From JAJDFU01 sp964640855 (GTDB lineage: Bacteria; Bacteroidota; Bacteroidia; Chitinophagales; Saprospiraceae): a stretch of 64,000 nucleotides of DNA. The stretch's first letter is position 1. Every line of letters starts with the position of its first letter. Location of the stretch: the NCBI GenBank assembly GCA_964640855.1, contig CAZXIX010000008.1, positions 15,531 to 79,530 of the forward strand. Direction: 5' to 3'. Both the position numbers and the translations under genes were made by a program. A model generated the notes under the pieces. That model ran no database searches. It was not told where the DNA came from and was given only the letters and a program-made list of their open reading frames with translations. Shown here one piece after another: positions 62,162 to 64,000 of this stretch.

Positions 62162-64000
62162 ATGAAAAGAGGATTTTACGTTTTTCTTGTTATTTCTATT
62201 TCGAGCATAGGTTCCGGTTTACATGCGCAGGTCCTTCAGGATACCCTACCCGTTGTGGATTACAGCGAGGAGAAAGACTACGAGATGGGAGGAGTAAGTG
62301 TCGTCGGCGCCGAATTTGCCGATGACCGCGCCATCACCAGCATTTCCGGCCTTCAGGTAGGTGACAAGATCCGGATCCCCGGTCCCGACATCCCGAAAGC
62401 CATCAAAGCCCTCTGGCGCCTTCGCCTGTTCACAGATGTGCAGATCGTCATCGAAAAGACAGTGGGAGACATCATCTTCCTGCAGATCCGCCTGGAAGAA
62501 AGACCCCGGCTCAGCCGATATACCTACCGCGGCGTAAAAAAGGGAAAACAGGAAACCCTAGATGAAAAAATCGAGCGCTTTCTTCTCAAGGGAACTATAG
62601 TCACCGACAACATCAAGGTAAATGCCGCGGAAGCCATCCAGGAATATTACCACAGCAAAGGATACCTCGATGCCCGGGTCCGGGTTTTGGAATATCCGGA
62701 CAGCAGTCGGGCAAATTCCGTCCGGCTGGTGCTGGATGTGGATCGGGGCAAAAAGGTCAAGATCGCGGATATCCGATTCGAAGGCAATAAGGACTTCACG
62801 GACAAGAAGCTCCGGAAGAAAATGAAAAAGACCAATATCAAACGGAGGCTTTTCGCCAGTTCGAAGTTCATTGCCGACGAATACAAAAATGACAAGGAGA
62901 CCCTGGTCAACTTTTATAATAATCAGGGCTATCGGGATGCCAAGATCCTGAAAGACAGTATATGGCGGGATAAGAAGGGAGATCTGGTGATCAAGATAGA
63001 TCTGATCGAAGGGAGCCCGTACTACTTCCGGAATATCACCTGGAAAGGAAACTCCATTTACGAGACCTCCACCTTGTCTCAAGTACTCGGCATCCAGAAA
63101 GGGGACATCTACAATAAGGGGTTACTGGACAAACGGCTTAGTTTCAGTGAGGACGGCCGGGACATCAGCAGCCTTTATCTCGACAACGGTTATCTGTTTT
63201 TCCGGGTAGATCCCATTGAGGTATCCATCGAGGAGGATTCCATCGACCTTGAGCTTCGGATTTTTGAAGGCCCCCAGGCAACCATTGACAAGGTGGTCAT
63301 AAAAGGAAATGACCGCACCCACGAACATGTGATCCGACGCGAATTGCGTACGGCTCCCGGCCAGAAATTCAGCCGGTCGGATATCATCCGATCCCAGCGA
63401 CAGATCATCAACCTGGGCTATTTTAACCCGGAGACACTGAACATCAATACCCCGGTCAACCCGGAGCGCGGTACGGTAGACATAGAATATACCGTGGAGG
63501 AGAAATCATCCGACCAGTTGGAGTTATCGGCCGGATGGGGCGGTCAGGGACGAGGCGTGATCGGTACCCTAGGCCTGGGTTTCAATAATTTTTCCTTGCG
63601 GAAGATGTTCCAAAAGGGCGCCTGGAAACCCTTGCCGATGGGCGACGGCCAGCGCTTGTCGGTTCGGGCTCAGACCAACGGCCGTTTCTTCCAATCCTAC
63701 AGCGTTTCGTTCACCGAACCCTGGTTGGGAGGCAAAAAGCCCAACTCCCTGACCGTCGCCGGTTTTTACAACCGCTTCAACTACCGCGCCACGGGGGCCG
63801 GCTTCATGCAGATCTGGGAAGGCAGCGCCAGCCTGGGAACCCGCCTGAAATGGCCGGATGATAACTTCATTTCCAGTACCGCCGTTTCCTGGCAGACGAT
63901 CATCGTCGACGAATGGACCGGCAATGCTTTCCGCACCGACGACGGGTTGAATGTCAATACCGGTACTTTCAACAACTTCAGCATCACGCAGACCTTTGCC
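62162..64000 (+). CDS. bamA: Outer membrane protein assembly factor BamA, N-terminal part
   Basis: The frame is open to the window edge: 613 codons with no stop. A signal peptide (MKRGFYVFLVISISSIGSGL...HAQ) is followed by several POTRA domains; the final one has DKVVIKGNDRTHEHVIRRE. The beta-barrel starts near residue 450 (DQLELSAGWGGQGRGVIGTL). It folds outer-membrane proteins. GGAGG lies two bases before the ATG. The first POTRA is followed by an extended spacing typical of Bacteroidota BamA. Confidence 0.96.
   Translation, partial: MKRGFYVFLVISISSIGSGLHAQVLQDTLPVVDYSEEKDYEMGGVSVVGAEFADDRAITSISGLQVGDKIRIPGPDIPKAIKALWRLRLFTDVQIVIEKTVGDIIFLQIRLEERPRLSRYTYRGVKKGKQETLDEKIERFLLKGTIVTDNIKVNAAEAIQEYYHSKGYLDARVRVLEYPDSSRANSVRLVLDVDRGKKVKIADIRFEGNKDFTDKKLRKKMKKTNIKRRLFASSKFIADEYKNDKETLVNFYNNQGYRDAKILKDSIWRDKKGDLVIKIDLIEGSPYYFRNITWKGNSIYETSTLSQVLGIQKGDIYNKGLLDKRLSFSEDGRDISSLYLDNGYLFFRVDPIEVSIEEDSIDLELRIFEGPQATIDKVVIKGNDRTHEHVIRRELRTAPGQKFSRSDIIRSQRQIINLGYFNPETLNINTPVNPERGTVDIEYTVEEKSSDQLELSAGWGGQGRGVIGTLGLGFNNFSLRKMFQKGAWKPLPMGDGQRLSVRAQTNGRFFQSYSVSFTEPWLGGKKPNSLTVAGFYNRFNYRATGAGFMQIWEGSASLGTRLKWPDDNFISSTAVSWQTIIVDEWTGNAFRTDDGLNVNTGTFNNFSITQTFA

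Noticed and set aside
62558..63082. Leftward 174-codon open frame
   Set aside because: It lies entirely inside the bamA frame, which carries the clear POTRA pattern.

Overview
The window comes from a member of the Bacteroidota, most likely of the Saprospiria or a related marine/sludge lineage. The evidence is the ATP synthase gene order with a long secreted-type N-terminus on subunit a, Bacteroidota-only families (DUF5606, DUF4783, DUF2911, TIGR02757), a type IX secretion (T9SS) C-terminal sorting domain, the uppS-bamA gene pair, weak Shine-Dalgarno sites, and repeated TAnnTTTG promoter -7 boxes. Two runs of ten Ns show that this is a draft scaffold, probably a metagenome-assembled genome. 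No rRNA, tRNA, CRISPR array, prophage or intact insertion sequence was seen.

Layout. 1-4628 (minus): F1Fo ATP synthase genes atpB-E-F-H-A-G, with atpG cut by the window edge. 4911-13053 (minus): a cytoplasmic molybdopterin oxidoreductase, a UvrD-type helicase fused to a PD-(D/E)XK nuclease, a Crp/Fnr regulator and dnaX. 13193-17602 (plus): glutamine-dependent NAD synthetase with an assembly gap, a small membrane protein and a secreted vanadium-haloperoxidase-like enzyme with a T9SS tail. 17648-27516 (minus): redoxin, a mini MlaD-like protein, a VanY-like lipoprotein, an S9 peptidase, the selenium pair mnmH-selD, and an ada / Old-Yellow-Enzyme / FkbM methyltransferase run. 27583-31554: a complete glycerol module with glpF divergent from glpK-glpD.

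31620-40471 is a patchwork of small accessory genes: DUF2911, SDR, DinB, two overlapping genes for a Crp regulator and a histidine phosphatase, and a carotenoid-desaturase-like flavoprotein. It also holds a carboxymuconolactone decarboxylase / MarR / lipoprotein cluster. Two genes here are broken: a DUF3291 remnant and a decarboxylase frameshifted inside its CxxC motif. 40776-55466 carries cell-wall and central-metabolism genes: PBP1A, dienelactone hydrolase, fused 2-oxoacid dehydrogenase E1, a GT2 glycosyltransferase, gpmI, hpt, an inositol-phosphatase-like protein and an ABC permease. 55521-60726 is a small surface-polysaccharide export locus: Wzx-like flippase, secreted unknown, Wzz-like and Wzy-like proteins. 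The window closes with crcB, uppS and the start of bamA.

I found no convincing undescribed multi-gene system. The most notable items are a 186-base, very GC-rich block next to an N gap that splits the flippase gene and looks foreign, and the frameshift at the decarboxylase catalytic motif. Others are the haloperoxidase with all vanadate ligands intact, a leftward terminator with no gene behind it near 52.45 kb, and a palindrome beside a tandem repeat near 32.55 kb.
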